This document shows, piece after piece, positions 42,694 through 51,186 of a stretch of 55,436 bases of DNA. The first letter of the stretch is position 1. Each line of letters opens with the position of its first letter. The DNA is from DASRCB01 sp035653295. Its GTDB lineage: Bacteria > Acidobacteriota > Terriglobia > Bryobacterales > Bryobacteraceae. A program made the position numbers and the translations under genes. The DNA is taken from assembly GCA_035653295.1 (NCBI GenBank), contig DASRCB010000285.1:1-55436 (forward strand), given 5' to 3'. Below the pieces are notes generated by a model. The model ran no database searches and was not told where the DNA came from. It saw only the letters and a program-made list of their open reading frames with translations.

Positions 42694-43923
42694 TCACCGC
42701 GTCACGAAGTCCCATTTCGCGCCGCGCTCGATCAGGACCTTGCCGGCGTCAATGAAAATGATTCTCGCTCCACCGCTGGGCGGACCGCCGGGCCACAATG
42801 GCATCGCATCCTTAATGGGGGCGTCTTCGTCCAGATACCTGTCGCCTGTGCCCCCGACTTCACCCAGCGCAAGGCGCCGCGAAACCCCGCCGACCTGGAA
42901 ATGATCGAACCGGATCGCCAGATCGACAATACGGTTGTTCCGATAATGCCGTTGCAGCAGCACGATCCTGCCAAACATGCGAGCGCCTCTCGGTATCACC
43001 GTCCGGCCGCCGGACTCGACTGGCTTAACGACCTCGAGCTCTATTGGATCTCCGGTGCAGCTGTTGCGGGTGTCAATGCCACTAACGAATGCCGTGTGGA
43101 CGATCAGACGCGCGGGGACCGGGGCCGCTGTGGATTCGGCAGGCGCCGCGACCCGCGGCTGCTCGTCTTCATCGAAACTCATCCGGGCGTCGCTGCGAAA
43201 CTGCCGGCAATTTATGAATTCGGTGCGGTTGACCGCGTAGGCGCCTGCGGCGTAAGCAATTCGCGTCATGGAACGGCGTGGCAGCCAAGCTCGCGTGCCG
43301 CCGCTGTCCTGCCACCCGTATTCGATATCCACGCCGACTTTGGCCAGATCGGACCCGTTCGGTAGATCATTTGCGTCGGCGGTCAGTCGCATCACCCGCG
43401 CCGTGCTCGGATCGAGGAAAATCATCCCCGCATATGGCGCGGGCGCTTCGCTCTCTGGCCCGGTGCGGACGAGGAAGTTGCTGCTATCGACGTTGACGGT
43501 ATAGCGGTAGACGGCCGCGGGTGCGCCGGACAAGGTCTGCATCCCCGTGAAGCGCAGCGGCACGGGTTCACTCCAGGAAAGAAAAAGACCAATTGCAAAG
43601 GGCCCGAATTCTCCGGAGGTGGCTGGCCCTCCGGCCAGAGCAGCCGCATCCGTGTACCGAGGATTTGGAGCACCTGGCCAGGAGAAGAACTCGCGTCCGC
43701 CGAAGACGCCGACATCCAGCCGCAATCTGTCGGTCCAAACCAGCGACTTTCGGCCCGGCCGGTGGAATTCCCGGCTGACGGTTTCTTCACATGCGAAATT
43801 CCTCAGCCCGGCGGATTGCTTCGCTACTTCGGCTGTCGCGGCGTGGAGTAAGTCGATCGGATTGACAGTACGGCCCTGCAGCGCCGCCACGGCCAGGGCG
43901 CACACCGCCGTGATGCGATACAT
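42694..43923 (-). CDS. Secreted protein of unknown function, paralogue B of a convergent pair
   Basis: The 409-aa product starts with a signal peptide (MYRITAVCALAVAALQG). It aligns with the converging neighbour along its length: LRNFACEETVSREFHRPGR, SLVWTDRLRLDVGVFGGREF, ATSGEFGPFAIGLFLSWSEP, and a C-terminal GDPIELEVVKPVESGGRTVI followed by PRGARMFGRIVLLQ. Both end in a short W-D/x-F/x-T-R tail (KWDFVTR versus KWDWQTR). The genes are separated by only four bases at their stops, so the duplication was inverted. The signal peptide and shared fold suggest an envelope role. Confidence 0.75.
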   Translation of the reverse strand: MYRITAVCALAVAALQGRTVNPIDLLHAATAEVAKQSAGLRNFACEETVSREFHRPGRKSLVWTDRLRLDVGVFGGREFFSWPGAPNPRYTDAAALAGGPATSGEFGPFAIGLFLSWSEPVPLRFTGMQTLSGAPAAVYRYTVNVDSSNFLVRTGPESEAPAPYAGMIFLDPSTARVMRLTADANDLPNGSDLAKVGVDIEYGWQDSGGTRAWLPRRSMTRIAYAAGAYAVNRTEFINCRQFRSDARMSFDEDEQPRVAAPAESTAAPVPARLIVHTAFVSGIDTRNSCTGDPIELEVVKPVESGGRTVIPRGARMFGRIVLLQRHYRNNRIVDLAIRFDHFQVGGVSRRLALGEVGGTGDRYLDEDAPIKDAMPLWPGGPPSGGARIIFIDAGKVLIERGAKWDFVTR

Positions 43924-44114
43924 TTTTGCCCGGAACCATACTTATCAAAGATTAATGCGCTCTGCAGTTAGGCGCCTGGCAATTCCTTCACCGCGTCCGA
44001 CTACGAACATCTCCTGCGCGCATGGCTGCCCGCAGAGAGGAAGTGGATGTCGATTTCCCGTCTGGAGCGGGCTTTGGGCGGCGGCTTCACGGTGCGATCG
44101 CCATCCTCACACGC

Positions 44115-44120
44115 TAAAAT
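44115..44120 (+). promoter_or_regulatory. Candidate -10 element (TAAAAT) of a leaderless transcript
   Basis: TAAAAT is nine bases before the ATG at 44130; no Shine-Dalgarno is visible. Confidence 0.45.
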
Positions 44121-44129
44121 CGGAACAGA

Positions 44130-44816
44130 ATGAGGCTGTTGCTCTCCGCTCTGCTGGCGGGCTTGCTTGCTCACGCCGCCATCGCCGAACTGGAAAAAGC
44201 GCGCGACCGGCAGGATCGCGCGACACTGGAGCGCTTTGCATCGCAGGCGGCTTCGACGGCTAAAACCAAACCCAACGATCCGGACGCGCAGTACCGGGCC
44301 GCGCTGGCGCATTCCTACCTGGCCGAGGTCGCCATCGAGCAGCACGACAAGGCGCGGGCCACCACCGCCGCCGAGAACGGCATCGAAGCCGCGCAGCGGG
44401 CGGTGGCGCTCAAAGCCGAGTCGGCGGAGTATAACCGGGTGCTCGGGACGCTCTGCGGCCAGGCTATCTCCAGCGCCGGGTTCATGGGCATTCGCTATGG
44501 CCGGTGCGCGCTCGACTCCGTCAACAAAGCCATCGAGCTGAATCCGAATGACGCCGAGAACTACGTCAGCCACGGCGTGGGTATGTTCTATCTGCCGGCC
44601 GCGTTCGGCGGCGGCGTCGAGCTGGCCATCAAAGACTTTCGCAAGGCCCTCGAGCTGAATCCGAAATCAACGGATGCATGGATCTGGCTGGGCGTGGCGT
44701 TGCGCAAACAGAACCACGATGCCGAAGCGCGCCAGGCATTCCAGAAGGCGCTGGCCATCGATCCTGACCGGCTTTGGGCCAGGCAACAGCTCGAAAAGAC
44801 CCCCAGCGCTCCATGA
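44130..44816 (+). CDS. Exported tetratricopeptide-repeat protein
   Basis: The 228-aa protein has a short signal (MRLLLSALLAGLLAHAA) and TPR units: NDPDAQYRAALAHSYLAEVA, ALKAESAEYNRVLGTLCGQA, ELNPNDAENYVSHGVGMFYL, ELNPKSTDAWIWLGVALRKQ and ARQAFQKALAIDPDRLWARQ. It is probably a scaffold in the envelope. Its stop overlaps the ATG of the next, membrane-protein gene (ATGA), so the two are translationally coupled and may form a complex. The TAAAAT nine bases upstream is a candidate -10. Confidence 0.8.
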   Translation: MRLLLSALLAGLLAHAAIAELEKARDRQDRATLERFASQAASTAKTKPNDPDAQYRAALAHSYLAEVAIEQHDKARATTAAENGIEAAQRAVALKAESAEYNRVLGTLCGQAISSAGFMGIRYGRCALDSVNKAIELNPNDAENYVSHGVGMFYLPAAFGGGVELAIKDFRKALELNPKSTDAWIWLGVALRKQNHDAEARQAFQKALAIDPDRLWARQQLEKTPSAP

Positions 44817-46441
44817 CGAATGCGGATCGTGTCTTCATTGGCGCGTTCCTCGTTCTGATCACCGCACTGACGTTCTATTTCCCCGGCCACACCTGGCTGC
44901 AGGCGGACACGCAGATCTACGCCGCCCTGATGGAGCACATCGAAGATCCTGCGGCTCTCAGCGGTGATTTTCTGGTAGAGCGCTCGCACCTGGAGTTCAC
45001 GCTCTACGACGAGATCACCATCGCCCTGCATCGCCTCAGTCACGCCTCGTTCGAAGCGGTGCTGTTGTTCCAGCAGGCCGTGCTTCGCCTCGCCGGGGTC
45101 GTCGGCGTGTACCTGATCGCGGCTGCGTTTCCCCTCTCGCGAAAGATGGCGTTGTTCGTTGCCGCACTCGCGTCCCTCGGAACGCTCATCGCCGGGCCCG
45201 CCGTACTCACCCTGGAATATGAGCCGACGCCACGCGCCTTTGCGCTCCCCTTGTCGCTGCTGGCCATCGGACTCGCGGCCGAAGAGCGTCCGATGGCCGC
45301 CAGCATCGCAGGCTCGGTGGCGCTGTTGTATCACGCGCCGACCGCGGCGCCGTTCTGGATCCTGTTCTTCGCGTTTCTGTTTGCGCGCAGAAACTATCGC
45401 GCGCTGGCGCCGCTTGCTGCGGCGGCTGCAATCCTGATGATCGCCTCGCGCCTGCAGCAGGGCGCCGTGGAGCACCAGGCGTTCCTGTGGCGCATCCCCG
45501 CCGAGGTCGCCGCCGTGCAGCGCTTCCGCGCCGCCTATAACTGGATCGAAACCTGGGGCTGGCGGCTGCTGGCGCAGTATGTCGTGCTCTGGGCCATTGC
45601 CATGTTTGCGTACTGGCGCGTTCGCCCGAAGCGCGGCTCGCTGTTTCTCGTCGGGCTGCCTCTGCTCGGCCTGTTCAGCATTCCTTTCTCGTGGCTTACG
45701 CTTGATGTCCTGAAGTGGGGGTTTATCCCACAATTCCAGCCCGCGCGCGCGGCTCTGTTTATCACCTTGTTCGCGATCGTGCTGGCCGCCGCGGCTGGTG
45801 TTCGAGCAGCGCAGGCGGGGCGGTACGCGGAATCCGCGGCCTGGTTCGTCGTGCCGTACCTGCCTTCACTTCAGCCGCAGATCCTCGACATGTTCCTGCC
45901 GCCGTTCGGACCGCTGGCCGGCCGACGATGGCTGGTCGCGATCATTCTTGCCGTGGCCAGCGTGGCCGCGGTTCGGCTGTCTCTCCGGCCGGCATGGCAT
46001 TTAGCGATTCTGGGTTTCGCCGCGGTTCCGTTTTTTGCCATCCCGTTGTGGGGCAGGGTGGTCAATTATCCGCCGCTGCATACGCCGGAGCTGCAGCAAC
46101 TCGTCGCGTGGGCCAGCCGAAACGCGCCTCGCAACGCTATCTTCGTTTTCCCGGATGCCGGCCGCAAACTCTACCCGGGCGTGTTTCGCGTCGAGGCAGA
46201 GCGGCCGCTGTATGTGGACTGGAAATCGGGCGGGCAGGCGAATTACTACGAGTGGACGGCCATGGAATGGAGCCGCCGCTGGCGCCAGATCAACAGCGAT
46301 CCCCCTGCCGCGCTCTGCCGCAGTGGTGTTGACTTCATCGTTCTGCAACGCGCCCACCGCCTTACGGGCGCCGCCGCGGTGTACGACAACGGCGCGTATG
46401 TAGTCTATTCGTGCCGTGACCAGGCGGTGGTACTTCGCTGA
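44813..46441 (+). CDS. Polytopic inner-membrane protein, possibly a GT-C-like glycosyltransferase
   Basis: The 542-aa product has about ten to twelve hydrophobic helices (VFIGAFLVLITALTFYF, VGVYLIAAAFPLS, ALFVAALASLGTLIAG, and more). The first periplasmic loop carries acidic residues (QADTQIYAALMEHIEDP), and the C-terminal about 110 residues form a soluble domain (FVFPDAGRKLYPGVFRVEAE; LYVDWKSGGQANYYEWTAME). This layout is seen in lipid-linked-sugar (GT-C fold) transferases, but no confident family motif is visible. The ATG at 44813 overlaps the TPR gene's stop; the open frame extends back to 44774. The substrate is unknown. Confidence 0.65.
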   Translation: MTNADRVFIGAFLVLITALTFYFPGHTWLQADTQIYAALMEHIEDPAALSGDFLVERSHLEFTLYDEITIALHRLSHASFEAVLLFQQAVLRLAGVVGVYLIAAAFPLSRKMALFVAALASLGTLIAGPAVLTLEYEPTPRAFALPLSLLAIGLAAEERPMAASIAGSVALLYHAPTAAPFWILFFAFLFARRNYRALAPLAAAAAILMIASRLQQGAVEHQAFLWRIPAEVAAVQRFRAAYNWIETWGWRLLAQYVVLWAIAMFAYWRVRPKRGSLFLVGLPLLGLFSIPFSWLTLDVLKWGFIPQFQPARAALFITLFAIVLAAAAGVRAAQAGRYAESAAWFVVPYLPSLQPQILDMFLPPFGPLAGRRWLVAIILAVASVAAVRLSLRPAWHLAILGFAAVPFFAIPLWGRVVNYPPLHTPELQQLVAWASRNAPRNAIFVFPDAGRKLYPGVFRVEAERPLYVDWKSGGQANYYEWTAMEWSRRWRQINSDPPAALCRSGVDFIVLQRAHRLTGAAAVYDNGAYVVYSCRDQAVVLR

Positions 46442-46444
46442 GGA

Positions 46445-48547
46445 TCAGCCGATCAGAGCCGCCACTTCGTAATCGATGAGCTGGGGTATCGTGAACTCGA
46501 CGGTCCCGCCGGCGGTGGTGAACGGCATGTCGACGCCCGCGTGCAGCAGCCGAACCCTGGATACAGTCCCCGGAACGCGGAACCGGACCCGTTGCGGGCC
46601 CGCCGCCTGCGCCTCTGTAAACCAGCCGCGCTGCATATCCGGGTTAGTGTAGTTCAACAGGTGCAGCGCGTACCCGGAATCTGTCTTCCACGCGAACAGT
46701 TCGAGCAGACCTGCGCCCGAAACCTCTACAGGCGAAGCGTCGCGCACGATCCATCGGATGCAGTTGCCCAGCAGCCGGCTGAGATCCGGATCCTGCGAGC
46801 GCCAGTATGCGCGATCGACGTCGCCGGCCAACCATACCAGCCTGCTCCGATCCCGCTCCACTGCAATCGCCGCCGGCTGATCGGTGCGCGGCTGGCGGGG
46901 GTAGACCATTTCCGGCGGGAATGCAGGGTACGGAGGAATGACGGTCAGCACCGGGTCGGCAACTGGCGCCAGCGGCACATAGTATTCGGCGAACGGCAGG
47001 ATCTCCGTTCCGGAGAAGCCGTCGAGAATGGGATGCTGCCGCTCGATGCGCGCGTAGGCGCCCTGGCGTGTCGGCGGAACGCGGTCTCCGATGGCGCGGA
47101 GTCCGAACAGGTCGGCGAGACCGCTCTGCGCGCGGCGATTTCCGCTCTCGTCGAAAAAGCCGGTTTCGAACGTCGCCAGCAGCGAACCGCCTCGCGCGGC
47201 ATAATCCCGCAGCTGCGCGCACTGGGTCTCCTTCAGCACCGCCGCATTGGGCAAAACCAATGCGCGATAACGCCTCAGCGTTTCCGCTGAGAGATCGTCC
47301 TCGTGCACAAAGTCGAAAAGCACGCGCGCATGCAGCAGGGCGTTGTACATACCCTGCATGGAGTCCGTGAAGTGGCCGCCGCCCGGCGGCTTGTAGAAAG
47401 CGTTCGTCCGTTCCGAAAACAGGACCGCGACCGATGCGACCGATTCCCGGCAGGCGAGGTGTGCGTCGTTGGCGGCCATCCACTGAAAGAACCGGCGGCC
47501 GGGCTCCATCCAGCGCAGATCGCGCGGTTTGCCTCCGAGCCAGTGAAACCACGGCGTCATGCCGCTGGCCGTGGTCTGCGCCAGCCACACGGTCATCTCC
47601 AGCGGCGCTTTCGACGAATGACGCCACAGCACCGAGCTGTTCGCGTATGCGCCGGTCACGTTGGTCACCGTGCGGCCCTTCATCACCGAACGCGCGACCC
47701 GGCCCTGCTGCGCGCAGTCCCAAATGGGCGTGTCCCCGGAGCGTCCCTGATGATCGGCATTGAACCAGCCCGCCACCGCGGCGACGCGGCGCAGGTCGAG
47801 GACTGCCCGAATACCTCCACCCAGGTTGCCCACGTAAACGCTGTCGGGCTTCCGGTGCTTCGCGGTTTCGTCCCACAGCTTCCAAACCGCGATCACCCGC
47901 GCGAGGTGATACTCGTAGCCGGCCGGTGATGCGGGATCGGGCGCGCCGCGGCATTCGCCGCACTGACAGGGCGGGGGAGGCGTCGTGCTCGGCCATCCGT
48001 TTGTGAAGAAGCCGTCGATATCGTAGTGCCAGTTGAGTTCGCCAATGATGGCCGGCATCTGCTCGGTGAAATAGCTCGAGTACATGCAGGTCTGGAACAG
48101 TTCGGGCGCTTCGGCATTGCGCACGGGTTCGCCCGCGGCCGTACGCGCCACCCACTCCGGATGCGCTTTCACGGCATCTTCAAAGACCCAGTTGCAATCG
48201 AGCCGGGCGACCACGCGAATCCCTTTGGCCTTCGCCGCGCGCGCGAATTCGCCGAACAGATCGCGACTGCCCAGAAAACGGCTGCGGTGATGATACGGGA
48301 TTTCGGTCGGATAAAACGCGGTAATTCCACCCGCTCCCACCAGCAGCGCGTCGACTTTCAGGCTGGCCCAATAATCGATCCACCAGCCGATATCGATCTC
48401 AATCGGATCGCGCTCGTTGAAATTCGTCTGCCCGCAGCGGCGCATCCGCGCGTACCAGGGCTGCGGATCGGAGGTGGGGCTCGCTCCCAACGCAGCCGGA
48501 ATGGCAGCCGTTCCGCTGAGTACTATCAACGCATTACGACGATTCAT
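46445..48547 (-). CDS. Tat-exported glycosidase-like protein (GH-A-type barrel plus beta-galactosidase trimerisation-like domain)
   Basis: The 700-aa protein begins with a twin-arginine-like signal (MNRRNALIVLSGTAAIPAAL). The first about 350 residues look like a TIM-barrel hydrolase (VDALLVGAGGITAFYPTEIP, KGIRVVARLDCNWVFEDAVK, WHYDIDGFFTNGWPS). There is a cysteine cluster CQCGEC at about 195. The middle about 380-560 resembles the glutamine-amidotransferase-like trimerisation domain of GH42 enzymes (RYRALVLPNAAVLKETQCAQ, RGGSLLATFETGFFDESGN). A C-terminal beta-domain follows. The catalytic residues are not assignable by eye. The ATG is preceded by GAGG. It converges on the membrane-protein gene with a gap of three bases. 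Confidence 0.78.
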   Translation of the reverse strand: MNRRNALIVLSGTAAIPAALGASPTSDPQPWYARMRRCGQTNFNERDPIEIDIGWWIDYWASLKVDALLVGAGGITAFYPTEIPYHHRSRFLGSRDLFGEFARAAKAKGIRVVARLDCNWVFEDAVKAHPEWVARTAAGEPVRNAEAPELFQTCMYSSYFTEQMPAIIGELNWHYDIDGFFTNGWPSTTPPPPCQCGECRGAPDPASPAGYEYHLARVIAVWKLWDETAKHRKPDSVYVGNLGGGIRAVLDLRRVAAVAGWFNADHQGRSGDTPIWDCAQQGRVARSVMKGRTVTNVTGAYANSSVLWRHSSKAPLEMTVWLAQTTASGMTPWFHWLGGKPRDLRWMEPGRRFFQWMAANDAHLACRESVASVAVLFSERTNAFYKPPGGGHFTDSMQGMYNALLHARVLFDFVHEDDLSAETLRRYRALVLPNAAVLKETQCAQLRDYAARGGSLLATFETGFFDESGNRRAQSGLADLFGLRAIGDRVPPTRQGAYARIERQHPILDGFSGTEILPFAEYYVPLAPVADPVLTVIPPYPAFPPEMVYPRQPRTDQPAAIAVERDRSRLVWLAGDVDRAYWRSQDPDLSRLLGNCIRWIVRDASPVEVSGAGLLELFAWKTDSGYALHLLNYTNPDMQRGWFTEAQAAGPQRVRFRVPGTVSRVRLLHAGVDMPFTTAGGTVEFTIPQLIDYEVAALIG

Positions 48548-48696
48548 TCGCCTCGCCTAACGGTTAGATGAGCGTTGCCAGGGCAACCCTGATGGCGCAG
48601 TACTCATCTGCTTAATTACACTATTAAAGAACACTTAAGAAAAGCCTGCCTCGTTTTTCCGCTCGGAGAAATTTCGGCTGGTTCTGTTCCCTGCCC

Positions 48697-49233
48697 ATGA
48701 AGAAATTCGCCTTCCCCGTTCTGGGTCTCTATGCCCTTGCTGCTTATGGAGTTGCATCGCACCCCGAGCTGCGGTTTATGTACCTGCGGCCGGCGAAGCT
48801 TGCGTTCCATGTTCCCTGTGTTCCCGCGCAGCCGTTCACCCTTTCGGAAGTGATTCGGGGGGCCGCGCTGATGCATGGAGTCAAGCGGCCAATCGTACAA
48901 AGTATCATTGCCGCGGAGTCCGGGTTCCGGCCGGGCCTGGTGTCGCCGAAGGGGGCTATCGGCCTCATGCAGCTGATGCCGGAGACGGCGGCCGAGCTGG
49001 GCGCCGATCCTCATATACCGGAGCAGAACGTGGAGGCCGGCACGCACTACCTAAGCGAGCTTCAGGCCCGCTATCACAAATATCGCGATGGTCTGGTGCG
49101 CACCATCGCCGCCTACAACGCCGGGCCCGGCAACGTCGACAAGTATCATGGAGTGCCGCCTTTCCGGGAAACACGCAATTACGTACGCCGTGTGCTGGCG
49201 TTCTACAAAGTGTATTCCCGCGGCAACTCGTAA
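48697..49233 (+). CDS. Lytic transglycosylase (SLT family)
   Basis: It cleaves the MurNAc-GlcNAc bond of peptidoglycan with formation of the anhydro sugar. The 178-aa product has an N-terminal signal/anchor (FAFPVLGLYALAAYGVAS). The SLT domain is complete: catalytic Glu at about 74 in IIAAESGFRPGLVSPKGAIG, then LMQLMPETAAELG, NVEAGTHYLSELQARY and the AYNAGPGNVDKYHG motif, ending RETRNYVRRVLAFYKVY. No other domain is present. The last 31 bases overlap the convergent membrane-protein gene. Confidence 0.92.
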   Translation: MKKFAFPVLGLYALAAYGVASHPELRFMYLRPAKLAFHVPCVPAQPFTLSEVIRGAALMHGVKRPIVQSIIAAESGFRPGLVSPKGAIGLMQLMPETAAELGADPHIPEQNVEAGTHYLSELQARYHKYRDGLVRTIAAYNAGPGNVDKYHGVPPFRETRNYVRRVLAFYKVYSRGNS

Positions 49234-49862
49234 ATCGCCGACCGGCGCCGGCTGGAGTGCAGCCATAGCTCAACGATCACAGTGTTGATCGTGAAGCCGA
49301 TCCAGAACGCAATCCCGAAGAACTGGTGCGTATCCAGATGCGTGCGGGAGCTGGTGGCGAAAAAAACTCCCATCACCGGGCGAGTGGTGGCAATACCGAG
49401 CAGGACGCCGACCGCACGGGTCATCCACTCGCGGCTTCGCTCCGCCTGCCCGCGCAGGCCCAGCATCCACGCGCGGCTCAGCGAAAAGAGAAACCAGCTG
49501 TCGAAAACGAGAACGGCGCTGCGCTCGATCCAGCCCCCGACCGCGTACGCGCTCATGGCGTATGCCGTCGCGCCGGTGATCACCCCGGAAGCAAATAACA
49601 GGCGCTCCAGCCATTCGCCGGAGGCCGGCCGCCGCAACAGGACCATGGCGGCAAGAACCACGAAGATCGCCGCCGGAACGATATGCGCGACCGTGAGCGC
49701 GGCGTGCGCCGAGAAGGTGGCATCGACGGCAGCCATCTGCTCAGGCCGGCCCTGCATTGGCCGGACCAGAGCCAGCAGCCTGCGCACAACGGCGGCGAGG
49801 GCGATAAGCACACAGACCCAGAACCCTGCCATAAGCCACGCGGGATGACGGGGCCTCGCCAC
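49203..49862 (-). CDS. DUF2306-like membrane protein
   Basis: The protein has five or six hydrophobic helices (LMAGFWVCVLIALAAVVRRL; TVAHIVPAAIFVVLAAMVLL; LERLLFASGVITGATAYAMS; FGIAFWIGFTINTVIVELWL). It resembles the small membrane family with an early conserved His in AHAALTVAHIVPA. No function is known. The start is uncertain: a GTG at 49862 fits between the ASCH gene and this gene, an ATG at 49832 would begin at the first helix, and the open frame continues to 49958. A TATAGT lies three bases before the GTG. It is the third gene of a minus-strand cluster (cyclase-like, ASCH, this). Confidence 0.65.
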   Translation of the reverse strand: MARPRHPAWLMAGFWVCVLIALAAVVRRLLALVRPMQGRPEQMAAVDATFSAHAALTVAHIVPAAIFVVLAAMVLLRRPASGEWLERLLFASGVITGATAYAMSAYAVGGWIERSAVLVFDSWFLFSLSRAWMLGLRGQAERSREWMTRAVGVLLGIATTRPVMGVFFATSSRTHLDTHQFFGIAFWIGFTINTVIVELWLHSSRRRSAIYELPREYTL

Positions 49863-49881
49863 GAAACTATATACGGCGTTT

Positions 49882-50193
49882 TCAGTGCGTCCGTTCCTTC
49901 GAACCGCGCCGTTGCCGCGGGGGCACATAGTGGAACCGAACCAGGTAGATGTTCTCACCGGGGCCGTGCTTTGCGACCTTCAACAGATCGACCACGCCCA
50001 GGAACCCCGACGCGCGGGCCAGTTCCGGAGTGATGTCGGGCAGGCCGATGGGTTCAATCGATTCAACTTCGATCTCCCCTTCTTCCATCCGATACCGGTG
50101 GCCGGCCCTGACGTGAGGGCGCATCCAAATGCGCACGCTGCACGTGATCTCGCCGCGCCGAACCCCCTCGCGAAGGCGCTTTGCGAACTGCAT
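49882..50193 (-). CDS. ASCH/PUA-like domain small protein
   Basis: The 103-aa protein resembles ASCH-domain (RNA-binding-like) proteins: AKRLREGVRRGEITCSVRIW, RAGHRYRMEEGEIEVESIEP, DITPELARASGFLGVVDLLK and ENIYLVRFHYVPP. It probably binds RNA or a small nucleotide-like ligand. The ATG has TAGACT six bases upstream; the TAG of that hexamer is also the stop codon of the preceding cyclase-like gene. The spacing to the next gene is about 19 bases. The role in this cluster is unknown. Confidence 0.75.
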   Translation of the reverse strand: MQFAKRLREGVRRGEITCSVRIWMRPHVRAGHRYRMEEGEIEVESIEPIGLPDITPELARASGFLGVVDLLKVAKHGPGENIYLVRFHYVPPRQRRGSKERTH

Positions 50194-50199
50194 GAAAAC

Positions 50200-50205
50200 A
50201 GTCTA
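50200..50205 (-). promoter_or_regulatory. Candidate -10 element (TAGACT) overlapping a stop codon
   Basis: On the minus strand TAGACT is six bases before the ATG at 50193, and its first three bases are the TAG stop of the gene ending at 50203. Confidence 0.35.
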
Positions 50206-51135
50206 CGCGCCAGCCCAGTTCAAGACCCGCAAAGCGCGCAGGGTGTTCCAGCGGCTGGGCTGTCCCACGGTCTCCATAGGGAAAAACGTCTTACCTGGAT
50301 GCTCGTTCTGCAGCGGCCAGCGTCGGCTGCGATCGCGCCGCCGCTCGAGCAGGGCGAGAGCATCCTCGAGCCGGGGATCGAGGCTCGCCCCTGCGTCGCG
50401 GAAATAATCAAGCCCGCGCAGCACATCGTAATGCCATCGCGTCGGCCAGGAGAAGCGCGTCATCGCGTCCTTCACCACCTTGCCCGTGCGATGCGAGCGA
50501 AAGAGCCGGTGTGCGAGCAGAAACTCCCGCCCCCGCTGCTGCGCGTCCCGCGCTCGCTGCGCCTGCCCCGGGCGGAACCGCTCGAATTCCAGCAGCGCTT
50601 CCAGTGCGGAGATCGTGGTGTGGAACGAACCGTGGGTCGCCATGCCGTATCCGGGAGTAGCGAGGCAGTTCCAGCCGCCGTCCGGCATCTGCTGGCTCAT
50701 GACGTAGGCCGCAAGCGGATCCACGCGCGCATCATCGAAGCGGAACCAGCACGCCGCGGCCAGCAGCATGCTCGAGACACACGTCTCGCTGCGGTCGTGA
50801 TTACGCCTCCAGAAGTTGATGCCCGCGTCGCGCCAGATACCGGCATCGAACAGCACGCGGCAGGCGCGAAGCGCCGCTGGTTCCTCGGGCGGCAACCCGA
50901 TGCCGCGCAGCAGCACCAGCGTATACGTTGTCGAAGTCCACTTCGGGGTGTAGAGTCCGCGGGCCCAGCGGCCGTCCGGATCCTGCATGGCCAGCAGCCG
51001 CGCTCCCCAGCCCTGGCGCAGCATGCGCCGCTGCTCGCGCCCGACGGTCCGCTCCGCTGCTCCGGTAAGGTCTCGCAGGACCTGCCACCGAATCGCCGGG
51101 TCGCCCTCCAGCAGCCACCGGATCACATCGTTCAT
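50203..51135 (-). CDS. Squalene-cyclase/prenyltransferase-repeat-like protein
   Basis: The 310-aa protein has alpha-alpha-barrel-type repeats with QW-like turns: QDPDGRWARGLYTPKWTSTT, QQMPDGGWNCLATPGYGMAT and RRRDRSRRWPLQNEHPGKTF. These resemble the squalene-hopene cyclase family and relatives. There is no DxDD cyclisation motif that I can see and no signal peptide, so cyclase activity is doubtful; it could be a binding or scaffold protein. It diverges from the PhyH-family gene and is the first of three minus-strand genes. Confidence 0.68.
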   Translation of the reverse strand: MNDVIRWLLEGDPAIRWQVLRDLTGAAERTVGREQRRMLRQGWGARLLAMQDPDGRWARGLYTPKWTSTTYTLVLLRGIGLPPEEPAALRACRVLFDAGIWRDAGINFWRRNHDRSETCVSSMLLAAACWFRFDDARVDPLAAYVMSQQMPDGGWNCLATPGYGMATHGSFHTTISALEALLEFERFRPGQAQRARDAQQRGREFLLAHRLFRSHRTGKVVKDAMTRFSWPTRWHYDVLRGLDYFRDAGASLDPRLEDALALLERRRDRSRRWPLQNEHPGKTFFPMETVGQPSRWNTLRALRVLNWAGA

Positions 51136-51186
51136 CAGCTACACTGAGCCTACCTCCGATGGGTGCTGATCGGCGGGACGACAGAC

